Shown here in pieces: positions 1-11,600 of a stretch of DNA of 64,000 nucleotides. Each line of letters opens with the position of its first letter. Position 1 is the stretch's first letter. Location of the stretch: positions 496,001 to 560,000 of the forward strand of contig JASJZC010000001.1 of assembly GCA_037178855.1 (NCBI GenBank). Direction: 5' to 3'. The notes under the pieces are model-generated. The model saw only the letters and a program-made list of their open reading frames with translations. It made no database searches and was not told the DNA's origin. Made by a program: the position numbers and the translations under genes. Origin of the DNA: Oscheius sp. JU75 (lineage: Eukaryota; Nematoda; Chromadorea; Rhabditida; Rhabditidae).

Positions 1-3000
1 AGAGAAAGAGAGACAGTGACAAACCATTGGCTGAGTCGTCATCGTCACTCTTCCTGTCACGGTCCTTTTTGAAGCCACAGTGCTTGGAACTGATCAGACT
101 GAGGCGCTTGCCTTCCTCGTCGTCGGAAGCTTCGGAAGAGGAACAGCTGAAAAGAGACATTGTCTCTGTCTCTGTCTCTCTCACCTTGTGCTCCTCCTAG
201 TCCTAGCAATGAACCTCTGGTGCTGCTCATAGCGCCTGAAAGTTTAGCATAGCAGCATTTTGAAGAGTCGAAGAACACAAAACACATGCAGAACGCCATC
301 AATACTGTACCTGCAGACATCTGGTGAGACTACCGCGTGACGAGGACGGATCATACGGACAGCGCTGGAAGTGTTAGGGTTAAAGAAAGACAGAGCACAC
401 GGTGAAGAACGTTAGGAGATAGTGGAACAGTACACCAGAACTGACCTGTAGGTCGTTTGCTGGAGATGTGAACTAGTTCCTGTGCTCTTGGTCGATGTCA
501 GTAGACCATGTCTACCCAGATGAACAAGTCCGGTCGAGGCGGACCTATTCGTTCTGGACATTCCATCCATGGGATTGGACAGATGAGCCATTGAGGCAGA
601 GTTGTCCGGACTCTCTTCGGCTTCCTCGCAGATTCCTGGAGTAGAACTTTGATTAATGTTTCTGTCTTTTTGTTTTTCTGTCTCTCTATCTCTGTCTCTC
701 CATTTCTCAGCCTCTCTTTAACTCTGTATCCCTGTATCTCCGTCTCTCTGTCCATTCCGACTACAGCCAAAAGTTAAAACTGAACGGCCATGTTACCTAG
801 TAGATGTGGGGAGGAGGAGAGTTTTCTCATGCCGGAGCTCGAAGTCGACGGCGTTACTTTCAGTCGGGAGAAGGACAACGACGAGACAGCTGCAGAGGGC
901 CAAACATAAAGAGTTGTTCGAAAAGCACAAACCGGGCGATGCTCTTCCACTGCTGCTTGCCTGAGGCGAGGGACTGCGGCTGCTTCGGATGCTGTCAGGG
1001 CTGGCTGCACGACGAGTACCTACACATACTTTGTGCCATTTCTCGGAGAAATTGTACATAGCAGTCCATGCAAAGACCATGCGCTTGCTATGAAAAATTG
1101 ACCAACCTATACTGCTGAGGACGAGAAGTTCTTGAACGGCTTGAGGACTAACTCGGTCTCTGGCACTTCCACTGAACATGGAGACGGAAGGGGACGAGTT
1201 CCTGAACGAAACAAAGCTGGAACCATAGGAATCGACTAGTCTCTTAGCAAAAAACAGCCTTTCTGCCTCTCTGTCTCTCTTTCTCTCCCTGTTTCTCAGT
1301 CTCTCTGTATCTTTGTCTCCCTCACTCCGTCTCTCTGTTTCGCTGCTTATCTGTCTCTCTGTCTTCCTGTCTCTCTATCTCTTTGTCTATATGTCTTATA
1401 ATCAAATTCTAAACAAAGACAACACAGAACCATGCTCAACATGCTACAGCAAGCCACAGTGTGCGAACCTTCTTACAAGACGACATATATTCCGATCGGG
1501 TTCTCCTTCAGGCTCGCTGATAGTTCTCGAGAAGAGTGCCCTCTTGTCTGTCACACTAAGTGACTCGGTCCTCTTTTTTCTCCCAATCTTGTGGGCAATA
1601 TCCTCCAGAATCGGGCTCAGATCGTCGAATGTCGATGGAGACTGTGAAATCCTAGCCAGGTGGAGGTGGACAGGACGGTCGAAGGTCGGAGGCTCCTCTT
1701 GAGAACTCTGTCTCGAGACCCGACTTCCCGGAGAGACAAGCCTGGAAAGTGTGACAAGAAAGACGACATTGAGGGTAGGCTCGGGGTGGATCCTCTTGGG
1801 TGATGAGACATGCTACAGTAAGACAAAAGTTGAGCTAATTGATACCTGCTACTTTGACGGCTAGTCGAACGGAGGTAGGTGGACAGTTCTTCTTCACTTT
1901 CTTCCTGAAAAAAGGTGAATTTATATCAAAGTTGGATGATGTACCTTCAGAATTGTACAAGGCCGAGCTCTCCAGGAGTTTGAACGGCTTCTACACTTGG
2001 CATTCGAGGCTGGCCGGGACTCACTGCTTCTGAAAACAGAAGAGTTTAGACAGAGATATAGGAATACAGAGATACAGACGGCACGGGAAGGCAAGGAGAC
2101 AGAGAGAGAGGAAGACGGAGAGACAGAGGGACAGGGAGACACATAGACATAGAGACAGACACAGTACATACCCTTCAAACGTCTCATCGTCCGGGATTGG
2201 CGCATTTTCCTTCTCCATTAGCTGCTTGGCCTTTTCTTCCCGGCAAGACGACAGGATCCTTTCGGCTAGGAGGAAGTATGTAGCGGTCATGGAGTTGTAC
2301 TCGTCGTTTTCTAGGGCCCTATAAATGTGGAAGCATTAGAAAGTTTTCAAATGCCGGTACCGTAGAATCGCTTCCTCTGACCCGATATTCCCAGCTACCA
2401 TCTGCTCAATAATCGTGGTATGAGCAGCATGAGAGAGATGGTGCTGGACAATGAGAGGGATCTCGAGGGCGTGGCCTCTGTCTCCGGCTGAGACCCAAAC
2501 GTTGGTTACAATCTCACCGAGACAGCCTCTTTTGGACGGATCTTTCACGAGCATTCGTTGGATTAAGCTGAAAAGCCAGACGGTGTGGGAGAGACAGAGA
2601 GACACTCACGTCTTGCAATTGGAGGACAGGTGGTCGGGAAAGGAGTACTTGCAGTCGAGGATCTTGGTGAGGGTTTCGGAGTCATTGGGTTCGTTGAAAG
2701 GGAGACGGCCACTTACCAGCATGTAGAGAATGACTCCGAGGGACCAGACGTCTGGAAAGAGATGGGGTGAGAGACAGAAAGGTAAAGAGACAGAGAAGGG
2801 TTGACAGTGAGACAGAGGGTCATGATGAGACATGAGAAAGAGAGACATAACCCACCAACAGCCGGAGCATCATAGGCATCTCCCAATAGAATCTCTGGAG
2901 CAGAATAGGCCAGACTACCACAACTTGTCCTCAGCTGCTGACCCGGTTCATAAAGGTTACTGAACCCGAAGTCTGTCAACTTGACCATGCCTAGCTTCTC

Positions 3001-3749
3001 GAAGAAGACCACGTTTTCTGGCTAAAAATACTAAATTCGTTCCGTAAAAAAGTCGAAAACTTTGAGATCTCGATGCACCACATGGAGCTTATGACAGTAG
3101 TCTATGGCCGTGATAATTTGACAAAAGTATTGCTGGGCAAGGGGCTCGGCTACTCCCTTCTCGTGCTTGATGATGAAGTCATGCATGTCGTAGTCGCCGA
3201 GCTCGAGACAGAGAAAGAGCTTGGTCTGGGTGTCAATGACCTCGTAGAGACGAACGATGTTAGGGTGCTGGACCAGTTTCATGCAGCGAACCTGAAAGTG
3301 TGAAGTTTCCAGAAACTGAACAACATTGGACAAACCTCTTGCATAATGTGAGTCCTGCTTGCTGGATCGAGGTTGGTCTTGTCGATGATTTTGCACGCAA
3401 CCTGGAAATCTGCTAGTCTCTCAGTCTCACTGCCTCTTAATCTCTCAGTCTCTCTTACTTCCTACCTCTCTATCTCTCTTTCTCCGTCTCTGTCTCTCTG
3501 TCTCACTCACCATTTCTCCAGTAAACACATGTCTGGCCAGCTTGACCACGGCAAAATGTCCCTTTCCAATGGTGTGTTCCAGATCATAGAGCCCTGCTAT
3601 TCGAGCATTGTGTATCGATCTAAACCTTGTATTTCAAGCTTAGAATCTCGGGTTCAGAGTTCCGTCTAACAATTGTTTACAGGTGAAAAAGTGAATCAAT
3701 TTGACAGGTGAACTTGCCTTTTCCTCTGCGGGGGCTGATTCTGTGCCAT
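1..3749 (-). CDS. SNRK: SNF-related serine/threonine kinase SNRK (3' end off the window)
   Basis: This is a CAMK-family kinase related to AMPK. Ten exons join in phase for 507 codons: 3718-3749 (ATG at 3749), 3511-3619, 3336-3401, 3061-3291, 2856-3021, 2610-2751, 2361-2567, 2172-2318, 1945-2029 and 1477-1812. Visible motifs are [19 protein letters not shown] (ATP loop), [10 protein letters not shown] (catalytic Lys), the loop [24 protein letters not shown] (DFG) and [16 protein letters not shown] (activation segment). After the kinase comes the SNRK-typical [12 protein letters not shown] block. An exon at 25-146 reads [14 protein letters not shown], matching the acidic SNRK tail. At least one more exon probably lies in 780-1200 ([15 protein letters not shown]), but its edges are unsure. 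The first intron uses a GC donor. The start codon faces alpha-SNAP, so the two genes are divergent. Confidence 0.9.
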
Positions 3750-4880
3750 TTCTGTATGAGATCAGAAGATTGTTGACATGGGAAATGGATCTGAAAGTAT
3801 CGAAAATAGAGGTGTCAGAGTCGGGAATGGAGAAAGAGTGAGAAGGAAGAGACCATAAAATGCACGTGATAAGGAACTGTGAACAGAAAAGACTCAGTCA
3901 CTGTCCCTGTCACTGTCTGTTCCTTAGCGTGTTTCCAGCCATTTTATGTCCTCCAGTTCTACTTTTTATGACCATGCGTGAGCGTGGCTATAAAAGTTAG
4001 CAACTACTCAAGAATATAAGAAAGATGTGCTCAAAAGTTATTTAAAAAAGATGGTAATAGTTCGGCAGGCGGCTCGGTTCATTCAAACGGTTTTTCGCGC
4101 ACTTTTTTGAATTCGGCGGGATTTTGAAATCTTCTTCTCGTTTACGATTCCTACGCCTTTTCACTGCTTTTCTCAACTTTTTGCCTTACCTTTTATGTCT
4201 TTTCTTGTTCGCTTCAAGAAATAAAAACTAAGACTGTCTTGTTCTCCGTTGGTACAATCTGCTCCCGTCTGTTGGTCAACCGATAGGTGTCAATTATCAT
4301 TATACAAGGCAGTTCTAGTTTATATTACTTGAAGAGAGCAAACAAAGACATGAAAGGTAAGGCAAAACGTTGAGAAAAGTAGTGAAAAGGCGTAGGAATC
4401 GGAAACGAGAAGAAGATTTCAAAATCCCGCCGAATTCAAAAAAGTGCGCGAAAACCCGTTTGAATGAACCGAGCCGCCTGCCGAACTATTACCAAAAAGA
4501 TAAATGTGAGCTGGAAAAGGATTACAGGACAAGGAAGTGGTTTACCGGTTTTCGTTTCAAATATTTCTAGAATTTATTCTTTTCCTACGATGAACAGCTT
4601 CTATAAGCTCCGGCAGGTGTAAGACAATAAAAATTTTAAAGTAAACAAGATTTCTATGCTAAAAATTGACGCTGGAAGCCGTTGAAGAAGGCCGAAGAGG
4701 GCATTTTGCGTCTGATTGAAAATTTTTTCAGGGTGTACGTAAAAGTACATCCTTGACGCACTATTGCGCACCGAGATTCCTTCCAGCTGGACTTTCCTTT
4801 TCTCATTCTATTTCCCTAATTTTTTTTTTCACGATTACATCTCCTTCGCCTCTACTTTCGCTCACAGAAGTACTTGCAGG
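3750..4880. promoter_or_regulatory. Divergent intergenic region between SNRK and alpha-SNAP
   Basis: These 1.1 kb separate two genes transcribed away from each other, so both promoters should lie here. I see no convincing TATA box or motif cluster. The centre is occupied by the long inverted repeat at 4052-4493. The reading frame at 4370-4570 lies within one arm and has no recognisable product. Confidence 0.4.
4052..4493. repeat. Long near-perfect inverted repeat (arms about 185 bp, spacer about 70 bp)
   Basis: The left arm (about 4052-4236) begins TGGTAATAGTTCGGCAGGCG. Its reverse complement recurs at about 4309-4493 with only scattered mismatches, including the central GAATTCGGCGGGATTTTGAA block. 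The spacer is about 70 bp. A transcript through it would fold into a long hairpin. It could be a foldback-type or MITE element, or a hairpin RNA locus. No transposase frame is visible. Confidence 0.85.
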
Positions 4881-7800
4881 ATGGCCACGAATGAGGAAAG
4901 AGCCCGCGTAGTGCTACAGGAAGCCGAAAAGCGAGCATCAGGTGGCTCTGGATTCTTCGCCAAACTTTTCGGAGGCGATTCTCGAGGAGAAGCCGTCGGG
5001 CTATATGTTCAGGTAACTTCCACTCGTTCTATTTACATCCAAGCTTAAAAATAACTGGAAGTACCTTAAAAAGTGAGGTTCCTGACCCACATCACATGAC
5101 TCACGTGACCTGTTTAGCCTTTTTCTGTACATTTCGCAATGTTTTGCCTTTCCTTTTGCTTTTTATCTGGTTTTAGATTGCCTGGTATTGGAAGGAATCT
5201 CGAGTAACCTAGTTTGTGAAGTTAATTGTGGAAAGCGTCAGATCGCAATCTGAGCCACTTTATGGTACCTAACTCGTCTAGATCTAGCAATTTCCCTAAT
5301 ATTCCTACCCATGGTTCATGGAGCCATAAAGGAATTTATAAAATGGCTCCTTCCAGCCAAGTAAAATCGGTTGAGATGAAGAAAAAGTGATTCTAGAAGC
5401 TATTCGTAATCGATAACTCGGATCCGTTCAACATTCTGCAGGCTAGTGTGCTACAACTTGCTGTAGAGACATTTATCTCAAATTTCTTCCCTCCAAGTAG
5501 CGGGGATACTCTCAAGCGAATCATAAAAATCACCTTATCGTTCCTAGAAACTAAGAAATCCAATTTATAGCTTGTTATAGAAGCTCTTTGCCATCGCTAG
5601 CATGGTTTTTTGAGACTATACTGACAAAGACACTTATAACCTCGGTCTAAGGTCGTTTATCTCCAATTCCACGGCATATCTCCTAAAAATAGCAAGAATA
5701 CCAAGGTTTCAAAGCAACTTTGCCTATTAACAGGTTTTGTAGCAATTCACTCTCAGTTCGTCGACTTTTGAGCAAATCTTTGCAAAAAAAAAAAATTACC
5801 GGCTGGAAGTCCTATTCCTCAAGTTCCACGCTGAAAAACATGAAAACAGCAAGAATACCCACCAAAATCGTGCAGACCACGACAAGCTTTTCCTTTCCCA
5901 GGACTCGGAGCCGGCCGCCCCAACTCCCGGCACCTCTACCCACCAAGAAGGCCTCCATTGTTACGAGATGAACTGTGATATGGTCTTCCTGGATGTGGTC
6001 AGCTTCGAAGACCACTACCGTCTAGCTCACAACCATCAATGCATTGTCTGTGCCCGGAAATTCTCCTCCGACTACCTCCTCTCCCTGCACAGTGACGAAG
6101 AACACTGTCCATTCTTCATGCTTCGACGGGAAAAGGACCCTAAGTCTTTTCGCTGTTTCGAAGAGAGCTGCCCCGAGCTTTTTGTAGATAAGGAGGCGCG
6201 GAATGATCACGCGGCGAGGCTACATCTCATTCGGGGCATGGAAGTCCGACTGGAAAGCAGAAAAATGGCCAAACGGGTAGAGGATCTGTCTTCGGGATTC
6301 AAAAAACTGGCTGTGGGAGCGAAAGAAACCGGAATACAGTTCGGGGACGGACAAGAACGCGTCTTCGAGCAGAAGACCAGGATTTTGAAGGCCAAGAGAC
6401 GTGGAGAATAAAGTTCTGTGTAGTATTGACTGCATTCTATCAGTTTCTGTTAAAAACCGTCGTCAGTACCGATTTCCATGTCATCCTGTCTGTCGACTAA
6501 AAAATGTCAAAACAAACTCGAAGAGATGCCAGAATAGACTTTTGAACCTTTTTTTATTACTGTAGCCATTGTGTACCACATTTTTCATCATTCATCACGC
6601 GAAATTTCTTTTCTTATAAATAGGTGTTTGCAGATTTCATTTTTTTTTTCCTTCAAAATACGCTTCTTGGTCGAGAAATTGATCCAGCTTACGATTAGCT
6701 GTTTATTGCTCAATTTTGGTCTTAATTACTATGAAAACCGGTTATATTGAACCGAGGGTTGGCCAATTTAGAAGATCGGCCACTTCGTTATGGTACCCCG
6801 TTTCTACCAGCTTATTTGGTCATTTTTTAGTCACAGAAAGACGGGCAGCTTCTCCTTAACATTTTTCCATTACTACAACGATTTCCAGTTTTAAACTCTC
6901 AAGTTCAGGCAGGAAACCTCTTCAAAACGACACAGGCGTGGAAGAATGCTGGCAACGCCTTCCTTAAGGCCGCTCAACTGTGCGCCGCCGACGTTGACTC
7001 GAAACACGACTGTGCTACCCACTACGCTGAGGCCGGCAACTGTTTTCGCAAAATTGACGGCGCGGTATGATCACCCTAAAAAGTGACTGAAAATGCATTT
7101 TAGGCAGCCATAGATTGCTACTCAAAGACGTGCGACATCTACACGGACATGGGTCGCTTCTCGATGGCCGCCAAGAATCATATCACGATAGCCGAGCTCT
7201 ACGAGAAGGAGCTGCCGGACGTGGAGAAGTGCATCCAGCACTATCAGAAGGCTGCCGACTTCTACAAGGGCGAGGAGCAGAAGAGCAGTGCCACCAAGTG
7301 TCTCGTCTTTGTGGCCAAGGTAGGAGTTTTTAGACTATTCGTGTTCCAAAAAAAAGCAAAATGTGCTGCCTAGTCGCTGATTAATCGAAATAGACGAGAG
7401 CTGCTCGCATATATTTCTGCACTAGCCTGTATTGTCCTTATATTTTACATCCGTTTTCTCTAAATTGTTTCCTTCACAACGTTGCAATATTTCTTTCATA
7501 ATTTTTTGTTTGTTACTCTCTATATAGTTACGAAAATTTGTTGAGAGTCAAAAAACCGCATTGCCGACTTCAAAAACGGGGGAAACCCTCAGAAAACGAG
7601 AAAAAAACCTCAAAAAAGGAAAAATTTCGATCTTCCCGTCTGAATGAAAGCGCGGCGCAGCTTAGAATCGAAAACCCGTAGCAAATTAACAAGCCTGGTC
7701 TTAGAACTGTTTACAAAATATGACCGCACGAGCCTAATAGAATGGGGATATGGAGATGAGACAGCGTTTGGGCTGAGGATGGGCTTTTGTAAATCGTTAT

Positions 7801-8813
7801 GAGAAATAAGAAATGTGAAAATTGGCTTGAGGCCACCACGAAAGAATTGCATAACTACGCTGGAAAGTGAATGCCAAATTTGAGATGAGACGAGTAGAAA
7901 ACGGAAGACTAGTTCGAGTATCTTTTTTAGATTTGTGAGAGAAAATAGCTTTTGTGGATATACTCTTATTCTCCCCTATTTTCAGTACTCGGCCCAACTG
8001 GAACAGTACCGCAATGCGATCAAGGTCTTCGAGGAGATTGCCCTCTGGGAGGCTGATCATCCGACGCTGAAGTACAACGCCAAGAATCACTTCTTCCAGG
8101 CCCTTCTCTGTCATCTGTGCATCGACGCCGTAAGGCTTTTCCCTTATTTTTCAATCAAAAATATCTTTTGAAAGGGATACTGACATTGTGGGACAACAGG
8201 TAAACGACGCATCCCGCCAGGAACTTTCCTAGAAAACCGTATTTTGCATTTTTCAATGCAATACTCACATTTTCTCGGTATTTAAGTGTGTTTAATCGGT
8301 TTGTCGTCTAACTCCACTCTAGAATGGACTACTTTGACAGAAAAAATAACGAGGAAAATGGGGGAAATGGACAAAAGTTGTTTAGCTGTTTTACATAGTT
8401 CGGTCATTTTCGCCGTTTTCCTCTGTAATTTTCCTGTCAAAAAGGATCATTCTAGGGTGGAATTTGACAAAATTCGCATTTCATCCGTAGAAATTCATAC
8501 TCAATAGAGTCCACAACGTTAGTGTCCCTTTAATTTTTTCTTATTTTAACCAGAAATGATCGAAACCGCTTTCCAGCTCGACGCCCAGCACGCCCTCAAC
8601 CGCTACGAGCAGGCCAGTCCGAGTTTCAGCGAGACGCGCGAGTACAAGTTCATCAAGGAGATCATGCAGCATGTGGAGGGGGGCGACGAGGAGAGCTACA
8701 CGGCTGCCGTAAACAGTTTCGATCGGATCAGTCGCCTCGATGAGTGGCACACGCACATTTTGCTCAAGATCAAGAAGGGTATCGCCAAGGACGACGAGGA
8801 TGATTTGCGCTAA
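4881..8813 (+). CDS. NAPA: Alpha-SNAP (soluble NSF attachment protein)
   Basis: Alpha-SNAP is a cytosolic adaptor that binds assembled SNARE complexes and recruits and activates NSF for their disassembly. Five exons, all joined in phase 0, give 294 residues, matching the usual 295: 4881-5012, 6909-7064, 7104-7319, 7986-8129 and 8577-8813. Recognisable pieces are [12 protein letters not shown] near the N terminus, TPR-like helices such as [17 protein letters not shown] and [18 protein letters not shown], and the C-terminal [20 protein letters not shown] followed by DDEDDLR, the acidic end that stimulates NSF. The last acceptor was set at 8576 (ctttccag). The earlier AG at 8553 would bring an immediate stop. 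Intron 1 (1.9 kb) holds a second gene and intron 4 a MITE. Confidence 0.95.
5743..6411 (+). CDS. ZNF511-like C2H2 zinc-finger protein nested in alpha-SNAP intron 1
   Basis: The open frame carries three C2H2 fingers in the spacing of ZNF511: [11 protein letters not shown]...FEDHYRLAH (C-x4-C), [22 protein letters not shown] (C-x2-C) and [21 protein letters not shown] (C-x4-C). The tail [15 protein letters not shown] resembles the conserved ZNF511 C terminus. The product is probably nuclear and binds nucleic acid or protein; its exact role is unknown. The ATG at 5968 lies inside the first finger, so it is probably not the true start. The frame stays open back to 5743, directly after an acceptor-like gttttgtag, so an upstream exon in 5013-5740 is likely but not identified. 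It lies on the same strand as its host gene and ends 498 bp before host exon 2. Confidence 0.75.
   Translation, partial: QFTLSSSTFEQIFAKKKNYRLEVLFLKFHAEKHENSKNTHQNRADHDKLFLSQDSEPAAPTPGTSTHQEGLHCYEMNCDMVFLDVVSFEDHYRLAHNHQCIVCARKFSSDYLLSLHSDEEHCPFFMLRREKDPKSFRCFEESCPELFVDKEARNDHAARLHLIRGMEVRLESRKMAKRVEDLSSGFKKLAVGAKETGIQFGDGQERVFEQKTRILKAKRRGE
8171..8531. mobile_element. MITE-like element in alpha-SNAP intron 4
   Basis: The two ends are imperfect inverted repeats: AAAGGGATACTGACATTGTG on the left, and AAAGGGACACTAACGTTGTG when the right end is reverse complemented. The interior is also palindromic: CTCTAGAATGGACTACTTTG against CCCTAGAATGATCCTTTTTG. No coding capacity. It fills most of the last intron of alpha-SNAP. 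Confidence 0.7.
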
Positions 8814-9134
8814 TTTTCCCCCAATGCTTTTCACGAACTTACAATCTATTTTTCTATGTAAACTTCTCACTACGGGGCCGCGACCTGTGCCTGTACATTG
8901 TGATCTATATTTTCCTTCTTCTTCAATCAGATAACCGGGGTTTCATAGTGTAAATTTAGCGTGCCTTTTTATATAAAAATTTAACATATTTTTATTTTTT
9001 TTGACGGATTTGAAAACGGGCGCGAATTAAGATTATGGATTTCTTCCAATGTAGATATGGAAGTGGCGCGACTAATAGCTTAAAAGCCATGTGTTTAAGG
9101 AAGTTTTATAGATATAAAAACAATATTTGCCATG

Positions 9135-9200
9135 ACGGTAGCCGAACCAGCTCCCTTTTACTTCATAGTTGGAGCGCTAACCGACTGAGCTATGAGGAAA
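9135..9200 (-). repeat. Degenerate tRNA-like (SINE-type) fragment
   Basis: Read on the minus strand it has a good A box (TAGCTCAGTCGGTTAGCGC) and a B-box-like GGTTCGGCTAC, but the acceptor and anticodon stems do not pair. One member of a family found repeatedly in this window. Confidence 0.5.
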
Positions 9201-10381
9201 AAGGCCGCGCAGATTTTTCCAGATGTTGTTATAAAAGGAAGACTTGGCACGATCTACGAGCGTTTGCAAAAGGTGTTTATTGCTGGTGGTAATAATCTCT
9301 ACTACTAAAACGTCTGACCATCACCACGAGCTAAAAAGGTGGCAAGTCAAGAGTTTAGTTGACAGACAAGTGAACTTTGGGGGAAACCAGGGAGCCAACC
9401 CCAACAGGTGATTTCCCGCTATTAGAGAAGCGCCCGCCTGTTGTCAATTCGAAAGCACCAGCAGTCGAAGATCGAGCGCGAAGTACAGAAGTATCTATCG
9501 AAAAAGCTATCCTAATCTTTTGGTAAAGGTCACATAATTGAGTAGAGGACGATGGTGATAGACGAGAGTGACATGCTGGCTGCCCAAATGACATGTTTTC
9601 AGAGGGAGATGGCCATTCGGGCTCAATTACGTCAACCTCATCAAAGATCGCGAATGGAAATTTAGGAAGAGGAAACTGACTCTCTCGATTATAGAATATT
9701 AGATTATCATGACAGCGAGAAGGGCTTCTGAGATTAAGACGACACACAGATAGAAGACTTTTGAGAACAGGAAGTGCAAGCTAATAGGGAGTGTAAAGAT
9801 GAGAGTGAGAAGTGACTAGAATAACTCTCAGTTTTCAAATCGATAGAGATAGTGGGACAATGACAGTGAGAGAGAGATAGTGACAATAGTAGAAACGGAG
9901 ATGAAATAGAGACAGTGACAGTGTCAGCAGTGACAGTGACAGAGCCAGAGATAGAGACAGTCCAGAGAGTGAGACAGAAAGTAAGAGCACACATAGTCTA
10001 CTCCAAGAACGAGTTAATCAGAAGAGTGCCACCAGCCTCAGGGAGTCCCCCAGTATTTCTTTGCAAAAAAAGTGAGCTTTTTGGCATTAAAAAGAAGAAA
10101 ATCGGCTCAGGGCCAATTAGGCATGCAAGGGGGAGCAAAGCGAGGGGAGAGACCACTCTCTGGAGGGACGTCGAGAGAGGGAGACAGAGAGAGTCCAAGA
10201 ACAAACATCAAGAGCCGACGACAAGTCGTAAATTCCCCTCGGGGGTGGTCTAAAATCAGAAGAGATGTGTGTATTTGTGAGGAGAAGATCCGCCGGTCAT
10301 CGCGTCGATGAAAAAGAGAGGGTGGATATGACCAGCTGTTGTCTGGAACGGCGGCTAGCGGGGGAGTGAGTGTGGAAAATG

Positions 10382-11060
10382 GTTGAAAGCGAACTGGGTG
10401 AAAGACAGAGACTGGAAAACAAAGAGACAGAGCTACAGAGACAGAGAAACAAAGAGACAGAGCTAGAGAGAGAGAGAGAGAGAGAACCACAGAGGTATAA
10501 AGGGATAGTGAGGCAGCAAAGAAGCTGCAATGGGATTGGGAACCCTGAACAGAACCCCATGAGATTATTGTTTGTTCCTATTCGGGGTGGCCTCCCATCT
10601 CTGAGAGCAGAGGGAGGAACACAATCAGAACTCATTAGATGCATGAGAATCAATAGAACGAAAGTCTGGGATGATGCCACGATTTTTTTGCTCACGTGTG
10701 TGAGAGTGGTTTGGTTAAACACTGTTGGAAGCTGTGGTAGAGTACATGGTTCGAGGACCAACAAAGAAGAGGGAACTTTCAAGAAGAGGCGGACTGAATG
10801 TGAATCGCCTACGCCGCTAATTCAGTTTGGAGACTATAGTGATTGCAGGAGGGTTAGGAGAAAAGGGTCAGAGGGAGATACAGAGTCTGAAGAAGACAAA
10901 ACAAGTCTCTTTGTCCCTCTGTCTGTCTCACTGTCTTTTTGCCTGTCTGTCTCTCCGTCCCTCTGGTTCTCTGCCTCTTCGTCTCTCTGTGTCTCCAACT
11001 CCCTGTCTGTATCTGTATCTCTGTCTTTCCGTCTCACTGTCTCTCTGCTTTTCCGTCTCT
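10382..11060. repeat. Low-complexity GAGACAG and CTCTGT tracts on opposite strands
   Basis: Positions 10382-10490 are purine-rich (GAGACAGAGCTAGAGAGAGA-type). Positions 10906-11060 are pyrimidine-rich (CTGTCTCTCCGTCCCTCTGG-type). Together they form an inverted pair about 400 bp apart. Long open frames here are artefacts of the periodic composition. Confidence 0.75.
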
Positions 11061-11285
11061 CGGGCACTGGCAGTTCAGTTGTCCAGTGGAACCATCCAGT
11101 TTTCTTCTAAAAAAAACTAGAAAAAGTTTTTTGAAATAGAAACAATAAAACTGTACAGCAGTGACAATCAATCCGTTCTCTGCATCGCGCGTCATGTCAT
11201 TCAGAAGAGGCTTTACCGATGTCCAAAGTGTCCGGAGTTGTGCCATCCTCAGTGCGTCAAGTACAACATCGATCTGTAGTAAAAT

Positions 11286-11600
11286 GTCGAGAAGGTACGG
11301 AGGACCTACTCGGAACTGGACGAGACGCCGGACGAGAAGAGAGAGAAGAATCGCGCTGAGATGGACAATTTGGAGTGCGTACTGGCTCAAGACTATCGTG
11401 GTATGTCGAGACAGAGAGAGAGAGAGAGAGACTATACTTTTCCTGAAGTCTACATCTTGTCCACCCTCTTTTCCGAGCCCTCTGTCCTGACAGCCATCGA
11501 GCCCCGTCCAGCCCGTGGCCACAATCTGGACCTGTCAGACGATGAGGACGGCTCGACTACCTTGTCCGATATCTCGTCCATCTATCATCTGATACCGTGA
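11286..11600 (+). CDS. C-terminal exons of an uncharacterised protein
   Basis: Two exons join in phase: about 11286-11400 (reading VRRTYSELDETPDEKREK, then AEMDNLECVLAQDYR) and 11494-11600 (IEPRPARGHNLDLSDDEDGS, then TTLSDISSIYHLIP and a stop). The intron 11401-11493 starts gtatgt and ends ctgacag and contains a GAGAGA run. The protein end is acidic and polar with no domain I recognise. Directly upstream, the same frame reads RLYRCPKCPELCHPQC, resembling the last part of a C1-type zinc finger, but TAG and TAA stop codons separate it from the exon. Upstream exons were not found. It may be a real gene end or a decaying copy. Confidence 0.4.
   Translation, partial: VEKVRRTYSELDETPDEKREKNRAEMDNLECVLAQDYRGMSRQRERERDYTFPEVYILSTLFSEPSVLTAIEPRPARGHNLDLSDDEDGSTTLSDISSIYHLIP

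Larger units (their letters stand above)
8814..11285. other. Intergenic region downstream of alpha-SNAP, no gene recognised
   Basis: Holds the alpha-SNAP 3' end, a tRNA-like fragment near 9135-9200, and degenerate GACAG/GAGACAG runs from about 9830. Open frames here have repeat-like, low-complexity translations and no known domain. Confidence 0.5.
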
